Source: Micromonospora rosaria (GTDB lineage: Bacteria > Actinomycetota > Actinomycetes > Mycobacteriales > Micromonosporaceae). From it: 64,000 bases of DNA. The stretch is from positions 1-64,000 of the forward strand of contig NZ_LRQV01000005.1 in assembly GCF_001567585.1 (NCBI RefSeq), given 5' to 3'. The position numbers were made by a program, and so were the translations under genes. Below are positions 44,456-52,715 of the stretch, piece by piece (position 1 is the stretch's first letter; every line of letters starts with the position of its first letter). A model generated the notes under the pieces. That model made no database searches. It was not told the DNA's origin and saw nothing but the letters and a program-made list of their open reading frames with translations.

Positions 44456-44853
44456 CCGAGGAGAGCGGCACCACCGTCCGCAACACCCGCCAGCGCAGCG
44501 CGGTCAGCGCCCTGCTCGGCGAGGTCGAGGGCTTCCACAGCGCCCAGGACCTGCACGCGATGCTGCGGGATCGGGGCGAACGGGTCGGCCTGACCACGGT
44601 CTACCGGACGTTGCAGGGGCTCGCCGACGCGGGCGAGATCGACGTCATGCGCCCGCCGGGCGGCGAGCACCTCTACCGCCGGTGCAGCGAGGGGCACCAC
44701 CACCACCTGGTCTGCCGTTCCTGCGGGCGGACCGTCGAGGTGGCCGGCCCGGCCGTGGAGTCCTGGGCCGACCGGGTCGCCGCGCAGCACGGGTACTCCG
44801 ACGTCAGCCACACGCTGGAGATCTTCGGCACCTGCCCGGCCTGCGCGCCCTGA
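44452..44853 (+). CDS. zur: Fur-family zinc repressor Zur
   Basis: 133 residues from GTG 44452. Winged helix with GLTTVYRTLQGLADAGEIDV, then the dimer domain with HHHHLVCRSCGRTVEVAG (CxxC plus His-rich) and a C-terminal GTCPACAP (second CxxC), together the structural zinc site; HLYRRCSEGHHHH carries regulatory ligands. In zinc sufficiency it represses zinc uptake genes. The znu operon immediately upstream with a Zur-like box makes Zur more likely than Fur. Confidence 0.93.
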   Translation: MTEESGTTVRNTRQRSAVSALLGEVEGFHSAQDLHAMLRDRGERVGLTTVYRTLQGLADAGEIDVMRPPGGEHLYRRCSEGHHHHLVCRSCGRTVEVAGPAVESWADRVAAQHGYSDVSHTLEIFGTCPACAP

Positions 44854-44944
44854 CCCCGCCCGCTGACCGCGCCCCCGCGCGGCGTCCCCTCGGCCGGCGC
44901 TCGGGGCATCGACGGGTGGGCGGGGGCGTGACACGCTGTCCGGC

Positions 44945-45547
44945 GTGAAAATCTACGCTGACCGCTCCCCCGTCGCCCTCCGTCAGCTCCTCACCGACCT
45001 GCTCGTCGTCGCCTGGGTGTACGCCTCGATCCGGGGCGCGCTGTGGCTGCACGACCTGGTGCAGAAGCTCGCCGTACCCGGGCAGAAGCTGGAGGGGGCC
45101 GGCGGTGGCCTGGCCGACAACCTGGCCGACGCGGGCGGGAAGGTCGGCCGGGTACCGCTGGTCGGCGACGAGCTGACCGCGCCCTTCGAGCGGGCCGCCG
45201 GGGCCGCGCGGGCGCTGGCCGAGGCCGGCCGCGACCAGCAGGAGCTGATCGACCAGCTCGCCCTGGCCCTCGCGGTGGCCGTCCTGATCTTCCCGATCGG
45301 GCTGGTGCTGGTCGGCTGGCTGCCGCTGCGGGTGCGCTGGATGCGCCGGGCCGGCGCGGCGGCGGCGCTGGCCGGCGCCCCCGCCGGCCGGGACCTGCTG
45401 GCCCTGCGCGCCCTGGCCAACCAGCCGGTACGGCGGCTGACCCGGATCACCCCCGACGTCGCCGAGGCGTGGCGGCGCGGCGACGACGCCACCGTGGACG
45501 CCCTGGCCGAGCTGGAACTCCGCCGCCTCGGCGTCCGCCGCCGCTAG
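44945..45547 (+). CDS. Conserved membrane protein, hypothetical
   Basis: 200 residues from GTG 44945. Two hydrophobic stretches (LLTDLLVVAWVYASIRGAL near the start; LALAVAVLIFPIGLVLVGWL around residue 120) flank a Gly/Ala-rich soluble segment of about 70 residues. A basic cytoplasmic-like tail follows (RWMRRAGAAAALAG; RRLTRITPDVAEAW). I do not recognise a named family. It ends 34 bases before repeat copy D and convergent to the acyl-CoA dehydrogenase gene. Confidence 0.7.
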   Translation: MKIYADRSPVALRQLLTDLLVVAWVYASIRGALWLHDLVQKLAVPGQKLEGAGGGLADNLADAGGKVGRVPLVGDELTAPFERAAGAARALAEAGRDQQELIDQLALALAVAVLIFPIGLVLVGWLPLRVRWMRRAGAAAALAGAPAGRDLLALRALANQPVRRLTRITPDVAEAWRRGDDATVDALAELELRRLGVRRR

Positions 45548-45580
45548 CCCACCCCACCCCCTGCCCCCTGCCGCCCGGGG

Positions 45581-45667
45581 GTAAGGAGGGGCCCCCTATT
45601 AACACGTGGCGGGTGAGAGGGGTTCCCTTCTCTACCGTATGCGTTAACAGGGGGCCCTTCCTTACAC
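45581..45667. repeat. Dispersed double-palindrome element, copy D (composite)
   Basis: Three palindromic blocks: TAAGGAGGGGCCCCCTATTA, then GAGAGGGGTTCCCTTCTC, then TTAACAGGGGGCCCTTCCTT, with spacers ACACGTGGCGGGT and TACCGTATGCG. The last two blocks form a complete copy of the element in the orientation of copy C; the first block is an extra half-copy. It fills the gap between convergent gene stops (45547 and 45669). Confidence 0.8.
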
Positions 45668-45668
45668 C

Positions 45669-47798
45669 TCAGTGGAGGCGGCGGCGGACGTCCTCGGTGG
45701 TGCTGGGGCCGGGCGTCCAGGGGGCCACCCACGGCTGGTCGGCGGGCGGGGTCACCACCCCGTCCTCCAGCGCCGCGTACCGGCCGGCGAGGATCCGCTT
45801 CGCCGCCGCCACGTCGACCCGGTCGGTGTTCGACCAGAGCGCGGTGAAGAGCCGGTCGATACGGAGCTGGGCCTGCCGGCAGAACAGGTCGGCCAGTTCC
45901 AGGTTCTCCGGGTGGGCGTCCCGCTCGGCGTGCGCCCGCACGCAGACCGCGCTCATCGCGAACAGCTCCGCGCCGATGTCCACCACCCGGCCGAGGAACG
46001 CCTGCTTGCGCTCCATCTTCCCCTGCCAGCGGGACATCGCGTAGAACGTCGACCGGGCCAGCTTGCGGCTGTACCGCTCGACCTGGCGCAGGTGCCCGGC
46101 GAGCGGACCGAACTCGGCGTACGCGGTCGGCGACTGGCCCCGGCCGACGGCCAGGGTGGGCAGCCACTTCGCGTAGAACGCCCCGGCCCGCGCCCCGGCC
46201 TTCGCCTTGCGGCCGAGACCGGCGTCCGGGTCGATGATGTCGCCGGCCACGGAGAGGTGGGCGTCGACCGCCTCCCGGGCGATGAGCAGGTGCATGATCT
46301 CGGTGGAGCCCTCGAAGATCCGGTTGATCCGCAGGTCCCGCAGGATCTGCTCGACGGCGGCCGGCCGTTCGCCCCGGGCGGCGAGCGAGTCGGCGGTCTC
46401 GTACCCGCGACCGCCCCGGATCTGGACCAGCTCGTCGGCGATCGTCCAGGCCATCTCGCTGGCGTAGAGCTTGACCAGCGCCGCCTCGATCCGGATGTCG
46501 TTGCGGTCGTCGTCGGCGAGCAGGCAGCACAGGTCGAGCATGGTCTCCATGCCGTACGTGGTGGCCGCGATGAAGGCCAGCTTCTGGGCGACCGCCTCGT
46601 GCTCGCCGACCGGCCGGCCCCACTGGACCCGGTCGGCGGCCCACTCCCGGGCCACGTTCAGCGACCACTTGCCGGCTCCGACGCACATCGCCGGCAGCGA
46701 CAGCCGGCCGGTGTTCAGCGTGGTCAGGGCGATCTTCAGCCCCTTGCCCTCGCCGCCGATGACGTTCTCCTTGGGGACGAAGACGTCGTGGAACCGGGTG
46801 AGGCTGTTCTCCAGGCCGCGCAGGCCGACGAAGGAGTTGCGTCGCTCGACGGTGATGCCCTCGGCGTCCCCCTCGACGACGAAGGCGGTGATCCCGCCGC
46901 GCCGCCCCTCGGTGGCCGGCACCCGGGCCATCACCACCAGCAGGGTCGCGACGGTACCGTTGGTGGCCCAGAGCTTCACCCCGTTGAGCCGGTACCCGGT
47001 CCCGTCGGCGGTGGGCTCGGCGGTGGTGCCGAGCCGGGCCGGGTCGGAGCCGACGTCCGGCTCGGTGAGCAGGAACGCGGAGACCTCACCGGCGGCGAGC
47101 CGGGGCAGGAAGCGCTGCTTCTGCTCGGCGCTGCCGAACATCTTCAGCGGCTGCGGCACCCCGATCGACTGGTGCGCCGAGAGCAGTGCGCCGATCGCCG
47201 GGCTGACCGACCCGGCCAGCATCAGCGCCCGGCAGTAGTGCAGGTTGGTCAGGCCGAGGCCACCGTACTTGCGGTCGATCTTCATGCCGAACGCGCCGAG
47301 GTCGGCCAGGCCGTGGAACACCTCGTCGGGGATGCGGGCGTCCCGTTCGATCGCCGCGCCGTCCACCTCGCTGGTCACGTACGCGCGCAGCCGCCCGAGG
47401 AACTCCTCGGCGCGGGCGCTGTCGGCCGGGTCGGGGCGCGGCCAGGGGTCGATCAGGTCCAGGCGGAGCCGGCCGAGGAAGAGTTCCTTGCCGAAGCTGG
47501 GCCGGTCCCAGGCCGCCTCGCGGGCCGCCTCGGCGACCTGCCGGGCCTCCTTCTCGCTGACCTGTCCCGCCTCGCCGGGCAGCGGCCCCGCCCCGTCACC
47601 GAGGCCGGCCGACTCGGGCGACGCGGCGTGCCCAGCCGCCGGAGCCGGCGCGCCGTGCCGCTCCGTCGCCGCCGGGTCCTCAGCCGCCGCCGACGCCGGG
47701 TGCTCAGCCGCCGTCTGCGCGGGGTGCTCGGTCGTGGTGGCCGGGGCCGGCGCGGGGTCCGCGCCGGCCCCGGTTCGATCGTTGCGCATGGTGGTCAC
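45669..47798 (-). CDS. Acyl-CoA dehydrogenase (long form)
   Basis: 709 residues. The first ~75 residues form an Ala/Glu/Pro-rich, low-complexity extension, then the FAD domain: DARIPDEVFHGLADLGAFGM, AFLLTEPDVGSDPARLGTT, KLWATNGTVATLLVVMA and NRIFEGSTEIMHLLIAREA (the C-terminal EGSTE loop). The last ~150 residues are an extra domain, giving the long form known from VLCAD/ACAD9-like proteins. It carries out the FAD-dependent first step of fatty-acid beta-oxidation. GTG 47798 has GGAGG seven bases upstream; ATG 47789 is possible. A 28-bp palindrome lies 50 bases upstream. Confidence 0.92.
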   Translation of the reverse strand: MTTMRNDRTGAGADPAPAPATTTEHPAQTAAEHPASAAAEDPAATERHGAPAPAAGHAASPESAGLGDGAGPLPGEAGQVSEKEARQVAEAAREAAWDRPSFGKELFLGRLRLDLIDPWPRPDPADSARAEEFLGRLRAYVTSEVDGAAIERDARIPDEVFHGLADLGAFGMKIDRKYGGLGLTNLHYCRALMLAGSVSPAIGALLSAHQSIGVPQPLKMFGSAEQKQRFLPRLAAGEVSAFLLTEPDVGSDPARLGTTAEPTADGTGYRLNGVKLWATNGTVATLLVVMARVPATEGRRGGITAFVVEGDAEGITVERRNSFVGLRGLENSLTRFHDVFVPKENVIGGEGKGLKIALTTLNTGRLSLPAMCVGAGKWSLNVAREWAADRVQWGRPVGEHEAVAQKLAFIAATTYGMETMLDLCCLLADDDRNDIRIEAALVKLYASEMAWTIADELVQIRGGRGYETADSLAARGERPAAVEQILRDLRINRIFEGSTEIMHLLIAREAVDAHLSVAGDIIDPDAGLGRKAKAGARAGAFYAKWLPTLAVGRGQSPTAYAEFGPLAGHLRQVERYSRKLARSTFYAMSRWQGKMERKQAFLGRVVDIGAELFAMSAVCVRAHAERDAHPENLELADLFCRQAQLRIDRLFTALWSNTDRVDVAAAKRILAGRYAALEDGVVTPPADQPWVAPWTPGPSTTEDVRRRLH

Positions 47799-47847
47799 GG
47801 GCTGCCTCCTCGGGTCCGGCTGCACGGTCGGTGGCTCCGAACGAGCA

Positions 47848-47875
47848 CTACTCCCGGGTAGTTACCCAGGAGTAG
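47848..47875 (-). promoter_or_regulatory. 28-bp palindrome, candidate TetR-type operator
   Basis: CTACTCC-C-GGGTA-GT-TACCC-A-GGAGTAG pairs throughout except one mismatch. It can also be read as two TACTCC-GGGTA half-palindromes. It lies 50 bases before the acyl-CoA dehydrogenase start. TetR-family regulators of fatty-acid genes often use TACTC-type sites; binding is inferred. Confidence 0.6.
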
Positions 47876-48000
47876 CGTTCGGTACGCCTCCGTTCGGACC
47901 GGCCCGACCCTCGCTGGGCCCCGACGTCGCTCCTGTCACCGTTGTGCCCCGGTGGGCGGACAGTCCGAGCCGGATGGGCGGTTCGACGGTGATCCGGGGG

Positions 48001-48489
48001 TCAGCCCGGAGTGTCCTCGTCGTCGTCGAGGTCGTCATCGCCCCAGTTGCGGCGGCTGAACGGCAGCGCCGCCCAGAAGGTCAGGAACCAGACCCCGGTG
48101 CACCCGGTGAGCAGCAGCGCCACCCAGAACGGCAGCACGAAGTCGGTGACCAGCAGGACCGCGCTGACCATCGCGACCAGCATGAAGGCGAGACCACCGC
48201 TGGCCATCCGGTGGGCGAAGCGGACCAGTTCCGGCTTGCGACCCTGCCGGAACAACGCCCGGTGGAAGGCGACCGGCGAGATGATCATCGCGGTGGCGGC
48301 GGCAGCGGCCAGCAGCGCGACGATGTAGACGTCCCGCTGGAAGGCCGTGGTCCGGTCGAACCCGGCGCTGAAGGGCAGGGTGAGCAGGAAGGCGAAGAGG
48401 ATCTGCACGCCGGTCTGCGCGACGCGCAACTCCTGGAGCAGGTCGGCGAAGTTGCGCTGCCAGCGCTGCTTCTCGGTTTCCTTCGACAC
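48001..48489 (-). CDS. DUF6328 family membrane protein
   Basis: 162 residues from GTG 48489 with GGAGG seven bases upstream. The start ETEKQRWQRNFADLLQELRV and TGVQILFAFLLTLPF, followed by four hydrophobic segments (VYIVALLAAAAATAMIISPV; ASGGLAFMLVAMVSAVLLVT; LPFWVALLLTGCTGVWFLTF) and an acidic tail (DDDLDDDED), fit the DUF6328 group. Function unknown. Confidence 0.85.
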   Translation of the reverse strand: MSKETEKQRWQRNFADLLQELRVAQTGVQILFAFLLTLPFSAGFDRTTAFQRDVYIVALLAAAAATAMIISPVAFHRALFRQGRKPELVRFAHRMASGGLAFMLVAMVSAVLLVTDFVLPFWVALLLTGCTGVWFLTFWAALPFSRRNWGDDDLDDDEDTPG

Positions 48490-48625
48490 GCGCTACCTCC
48501 GTGAAGACGTACCGCCCACGGGGTCCACCCCCGGTCGGCGACAACGCCTGTGCCCGGCATCGGGCAGCACGAAACCAACTCATGTTCGTCGCTGCGACCG
48601 GGGGTCGGCCGGTACGCCCGGCGGG

Positions 48626-49375
48626 TCACGACCCCCGGCGGATCCGCCCCGCGTACCGGGCCTCCAGGGCGGCGTTGTGCGCGTCCCCGTCGGGGATGTT
48701 CGCCGACAGGTACACCGGCGCGGGCACACCGGCGTCGAGCAGCCGGGCCACCACCTCGACCACGATCTGCTGCGCCAGCAACGCGGCGGTGATCGAGGAG
48801 ACCGCGCCCACCGCACCGCCGCCGGGTAACGGCAGGGTCGCGTCGCCGTACGGGGCGCCGTTGTCCAGCACCACGTCGGCGAAGTCGGCCACCTTGCGCC
48901 CGGACGGGTGCCGGGAGGTCATCCGCGCCGAGTGCGCGGCGGACGTGATCACGACCAGGGCGTGCCCGCGCTCCCTGACCAGCGCGGCGAACTCCACCAT
49001 CGCGCCGTTGACCCCGGAGTTGGAGGCGAGCACGAAGACGTCCGCCGGGCTGACCGGGGTGAGGTCGAGCAGCCGGTGCGCCACCGCCGGGTCGCGTTCC
49101 AGCATCGGCCCGAGCAGGTCCGGCGACTCGCCGCCGCGCAGCACCACGTCCCGCAGCGCGATCCGGTTGGTCGGCACCAGTCCCCCGGCCCGGCCGGCGA
49201 TCTCCATGGCCAGGGCCTCGGAGTGCCCGGTGCCGAAGGCGTGCACCACCCCGTCGGCGCGGACCGCGTCGGCGATCAGGTCCGCCGCGCGGGTCACCGC
49301 CTCCCGCTGGCCGGCGGAGACCCGCCCGATCGCCTCGGTCACCGCCGCCAGGTACGCGTCCGCGCTCACCGTCAT
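48626..49375 (-). CDS. SIS domain sugar-phosphate isomerase-like protein (UPF0309)
   Basis: 249 residues from ATG 49375 after GGAGGAAGC. SIS fold: VHAFGTGHSEALAMEIAGRA (phosphosugar loop), then PADVFVLASNSGVNGAMVEF and HALVVITSAAHSARMTSRHP. UPF0309 proteins bind aldose-ketose phosphates and are often linked to amino-sugar metabolism. It precedes an alpha/beta hydrolase gene by 20 bases in the same direction. Substrate unknown; a GlcNAc-related role fits the GH20 gene elsewhere in the window only loosely. Confidence 0.9.
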   Translation of the reverse strand: MTVSADAYLAAVTEAIGRVSAGQREAVTRAADLIADAVRADGVVHAFGTGHSEALAMEIAGRAGGLVPTNRIALRDVVLRGGESPDLLGPMLERDPAVAHRLLDLTPVSPADVFVLASNSGVNGAMVEFAALVRERGHALVVITSAAHSARMTSRHPSGRKVADFADVVLDNGAPYGDATLPLPGGGAVGAVSSITAALLAQQIVVEVVARLLDAGVPAPVYLSANIPDGDAHNAALEARYAGRIRRGS

Positions 49376-49395
49376 GCTTCCTCCGTCCGTCGGGG

Positions 49396-50241
49396 TCACC
49401 GGGCCGTACCGACCCGGGTCAGGATCGCCTCGGCGAGCGCGGCCGGGGCCTCGTCGGGAATCCAGTGGCTCACCCCGGTCAGCTCGACCAGGCGGTACTC
49501 CCCCGTCACCTGGGCGGCGCACGCCTCGGCGGCGGTCCGGCCGACGGCCGGGTCCTGGTCGCTCCAGACGAACGTGGTCGGCACCCGGGCCGGGGCGACC
49601 TCGGCCAGGTCGGTCGGGGACATCGCCCGGTACCAGTTCAGCGCGGCGGTGAGCGCCCCGGGCTCGCGCATCGGCGCGGCGTACCGGTCCACCCGGTCGA
49701 CGTCGCCGACCCCGGTGAGCAGCGCCCGCAGCGCCGAGGCCTCGTCCGCGAGCAGGACGTCCTCCGCCTTCCCCGGCTGCCGGAACAACCCGATGTACGC
49801 CGAGCGGTCCCGCTGTTCCGGGTCGACGCCGAGGGCGTACGCCATCGCGGCCGGGTGCGGGACGGAGACGGCGGTGAGCGTGCGGACCCGGTCGGCGTGC
49901 CCGGCGGCCAGGTGCCAGGCGACCAGCGCGCCCCAGTCGTGCCCGACCAGGTGCACCCGGGGCGCGTCGAGGGCGTCGAGCAGGGCGAGCGCGTCGGCGA
50001 CGCACTCGGTGATCCGGTAGTCGGCGACCTCGGGTGGCCGGGCGTCGGGTGAGTAGCCCCGCTGGTCCGGCGCGTACGTGCGCAGCCCCGCAGCGTGCAG
50101 CGCCGGGAGCACGTCGTCGAACTCCCCGCCGTGCTGAGGGAAGCCGTGCAGCAGGAGCACCGGCTCACCCTCCGCCGGCTCATCCTCCGCCGGCCCGCCG
50201 GAACGTACCTCGAAGGTGAGCCCTCGCGCGTCGATCCGCAT
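49396..50241 (-). CDS. Alpha/beta hydrolase (epoxide hydrolase/dehalogenase type)
   Basis: 281 residues from ATG 50241. Oxyanion HGFPQHGGEFD, nucleophile elbow VGHDWGALVAWHLA (Asp nucleophile, as in epoxide hydrolases and haloalkane dehalogenases), acid in FVWSDQDPAVG and catalytic His in VELTGVSHWIPDEAP. An Asp rather than Ser nucleophile points to ester-intermediate chemistry on an epoxide or C-halogen bond. Substrate unknown. Cytosolic. Confidence 0.9.
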   Translation of the reverse strand: MRIDARGLTFEVRSGGPAEDEPAEGEPVLLLHGFPQHGGEFDDVLPALHAAGLRTYAPDQRGYSPDARPPEVADYRITECVADALALLDALDAPRVHLVGHDWGALVAWHLAAGHADRVRTLTAVSVPHPAAMAYALGVDPEQRDRSAYIGLFRQPGKAEDVLLADEASALRALLTGVGDVDRVDRYAAPMREPGALTAALNWYRAMSPTDLAEVAPARVPTTFVWSDQDPAVGRTAAEACAAQVTGEYRLVELTGVSHWIPDEAPAALAEAILTRVGTAR

Positions 50242-50270
50242 GATCGGGAGCCTACCCAGTCCGGGGCGTC

Positions 50271-51041
50271 CTACTCGTACGGGCGTTTCGGGGTGGGCAC
50301 CTCCCGCCAGGTCTCCACGTCCAGGTAGGGGATCTCCGCGTCGTTGACCGGGTCACGGCCGATCCGGTCGCTGTAGCGGCCGACCACCTCCACCCAGGTG
50401 TCGTCGGGCAGGCCGACCGGCGCCTGACCGGTCAGGCCGAGCTTGACCGGGCGCCCGTCGGCGGCGCAGCAGGAGAGCACCATCCGGGCCAGGATCGGCC
50501 GGTCGTCCGGGCCGTTGGCGATGAAGCCGGTGAGCTGGACCCGGCGTTCCCCGAGCGACGCCCCCGCGTCGAACAGCGCCCGGGAGGCGTAGTCCAGCAC
50601 GGTGATCCGCGCCGGATCCTCGTCGGGCAGGGCGGGATAGTCGGGCAGCCCGTCACCGGGGATCGTGGTGCCGGCCTGGCTGACCGCGTACGAGCCGAGC
50701 GCGGGCGGGGCGACCAGCAGCAGCCCGAGCACCGGCAGCAGGAGCAGCCACCCGACCCGGGGTTCGTGGTGGCCGTGCCCGCCGTGGTCGCTGTCTCCGG
50801 CGTGGTCGCCGGGCTCGGCGTGGTCGCCCTCGCCGCTCGGCGTGCCGGCCCGGCCGGGCAGGAGCGGGCGCACCTCGTACCAGAGGGTCATCACCGCGGC
50901 GGCGATCAGCGCGACCCCGGCGGCGACGAGGAACGGGCGCAGCCCCTCCTTGACGTACCGCAGGTAGAGGTCGGTGACGCTGGCCCGGACCACGGCCCCG
51001 CCGAGCAGGAGCAGGACGACCGCCTGTGCCTGCCGGTTCAC
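50271..51041 (-). CDS. TIGR03943 family protein (YcgQ-like partner of permease)
   Basis: 256 residues from GTG 51041, overlapping the permease stop by four bases (GTGA). Two hydrophobic segments near the start, a His/Asp/Gly-rich loop (GDHAEPGDHAGDSDHGGHGH), a further segment (GWLLLLPVLGLLLVAPPAL), and the hallmark MVLSCCAADGRPVKLGL (CC pair). TIGR03943 proteins are almost always next to a DUF318 permease, as here. The histidine-rich loop and CC pair suggest metal binding; function is unproven. Confidence 0.9.
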   Translation of the reverse strand: MNRQAQAVVLLLLGGAVVRASVTDLYLRYVKEGLRPFLVAAGVALIAAAVMTLWYEVRPLLPGRAGTPSGEGDHAEPGDHAGDSDHGGHGHHEPRVGWLLLLPVLGLLLVAPPALGSYAVSQAGTTIPGDGLPDYPALPDEDPARITVLDYASRALFDAGASLGERRVQLTGFIANGPDDRPILARMVLSCCAADGRPVKLGLTGQAPVGLPDDTWVEVVGRYSDRIGRDPVNDAEIPYLDVETWREVPTPKRPYE

Positions 51042-52237
51042 AGCAGCACCGCCCCGACGGCCACCGCCACCGTCACCGCGACCACGAAGGTCGCCGGCGC
51101 GAACCGGTACGCGAACCGGCGGCCGAAGACCCCGGACTGCATCGCGACGAGCTTGAGGTCGACCATCGGACCCACCACCAGGAAGACCAGCCGGGACGTG
51201 AGGGAGAACTGGGACAGCGACGCCGCCACGAAGGCGTCCGCCTCGGAGCAGAGCGAGAGCAGCACGGCGAGCAGGGCCAGGACGAGCACCGAGAGCACCG
51301 GGTTGTCGGCGAGGGTCTGCAACCAACGCTCCGGCACCAGGACGTTGATGCTGGCCGCCGCCATCGCGCCGAGGACCAGGAAGCCACCGGCGTGCACCAC
51401 GTCGTGCCGGACCGCCGACCAGAACGCCGCGCCCCGGGAGAGCCCGTCCAGGTCGGGGCGGTGCGGGAGCCGGATCCAGTCGGTCCGGCCCAGCCGCAGC
51501 CAGAGCCATCCCATGATCATCGCGACGACCAGGCTGGCCAGGCCCCGGGCGAGGACCATCTCCGGGTTGCCGGGGAAGGCGACCGCGGTGGCGGTCAGCA
51601 CGATCGGGTTGATCGCCGGGGCGGCGAGCAGGAAGGCCAGCGCGGCGGCCGGGGTGACGCCCCGGCGCATCAGCGACCCGGCGATCGGCACCGCGCCGCA
51701 CTCGCAGCCGGGCAGCACCACCCCCGCCGCGCTGGCCACCGGCACGGCCAGCGCCGGTCGCCGGGGCAGCGCCCGGGCCCAGAACGAGCGGGGCACGTAG
51801 ACCGCGATCACCGCCGAGAGCAGCACCCCGAAGACCAGGAACGGCACCGCCTGCACCATGATCGAGACGAAGACGGTGGTCCAGGTCTGCAACCGAGGCG
51901 TGGAGAGCAGCCCCGCCACCGGCTCGCGGAAGACCACCAGCAGGACCAGCAGGGCGGCGAGCACCTCCACCGACCCGATCCGCTCGCCGCGCAGCCGGCG
52001 GCCCCCGCCCGGCCCCCCACCCCCCACCGGCCCGCCCGCCGGCGGCGCGGTGGGCCCACCCGGCGACGACGGGTCGGAAGCGCCCGGCTGCGGGGCGGAC
52101 GCGCCCGGTGGAGAGTCAGGAGAACCCGCCGGAGAGCCGGGAGCGCCCGGTGGCGGGGCCGGCGCGGCCAGCCGACCGGGGTGCCCGGCCGCGGCCCGCT
52201 CGCCGCCCTCGACAGATCCGCCGTCCACCCGTGACAC
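51038..52237 (-). CDS. DUF318 (ArsP/YraQ-like) permease
   Basis: About 399 residues. An N-terminal Pro/Ser/Gly-rich stretch of about 75 residues is followed by about eight membrane segments. Family motifs VLPGCECGAVPIAGSLMRRG and LSLCSEADAFVAASLSQFSL are present. Relatives export organoarsenicals (ArsP) or have unknown metal-linked roles. The start is moderately certain: GTG 52237 after GACGAGGCGGG; a GTG at 52228 is possible. Paired with the TIGR03943 gene. No ribosome-site-proven shorter start. Confidence 0.87.
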   Translation of the reverse strand: MSRVDGGSVEGGERAAAGHPGRLAAPAPPPGAPGSPAGSPDSPPGASAPQPGASDPSSPGGPTAPPAGGPVGGGGPGGGRRLRGERIGSVEVLAALLVLLVVFREPVAGLLSTPRLQTWTTVFVSIMVQAVPFLVFGVLLSAVIAVYVPRSFWARALPRRPALAVPVASAAGVVLPGCECGAVPIAGSLMRRGVTPAAALAFLLAAPAINPIVLTATAVAFPGNPEMVLARGLASLVVAMIMGWLWLRLGRTDWIRLPHRPDLDGLSRGAAFWSAVRHDVVHAGGFLVLGAMAAASINVLVPERWLQTLADNPVLSVLVLALLAVLLSLCSEADAFVAASLSQFSLTSRLVFLVVGPMVDLKLVAMQSGVFGRRFAYRFAPATFVVAVTVAVAVGAVLL

Positions 52238-52491
52238 CCGCCCGCCTCGTCGATCGTCACGCCGTCCGGGCCCGCCGCCGGGCCCCTGACGGCCGCCTGA
52301 GAGTACTGCCCGCGACGGGACCGCGTCGATGCGTGCCACGCGGCCTGTGGAAAAGCCACCGGATCGGGGCGTCGCACCGCGCCGGAACACCGGCAGAAGC
52401 ACGTCGGGACGCCGGGACAAGCGCGTCGGGACGCCGGGAGGAGCCCGCCCGGTCGGCTCCGCCCGCCCCGGTGAGCAGCGAAAAGATCACT

Positions 52492-52521
52492 TTGCCCGGC
52501 GATCTTCCGAGGTGTTAGCGT
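52492..52521 (+). promoter_or_regulatory. Candidate promoter of the thiamine operon
   Basis: TTGCCC (52492-52497) and TAGCGT (52516-52521) are 18 bases apart, directly upstream of the TPP riboswitch. Transcription would start about 52528. Confidence 0.45.
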
Positions 52522-52539
52522 CGATGAGACAACTTCACC

Positions 52540-52626
<87 letters not shown>

Positions 52627-52650
52627 TCGGTCGACCTCCAGCCGCGCCGT

Positions 52651-52668
52651 CGTCCGGCCAACCGGACG
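52651..52668 (+). promoter_or_regulatory. Hairpin between riboswitch and ykoE
   Basis: CGTCCGG-CCAA-CCGGACG forms a perfect 7-bp stem with a 4-base loop, followed within 10 bases by TCTTCTCCTGG. It is a plausible expression-platform terminator or anti-sequestor for the TPP riboswitch. Confidence 0.5.
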
Positions 52669-52715
52669 CGGCGTGCGTCTTCTCCTGGTTCGCAGTCCGG
52701 ACTGGGAGCAATCAC

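Noticed and set aside
28085..45667. Dispersed palindromes considered as simple terminators only
   Set aside because: Copies A and B are not at gene ends and all four share extended similarity beyond the stems, which argues for a repeat family rather than independent terminators.
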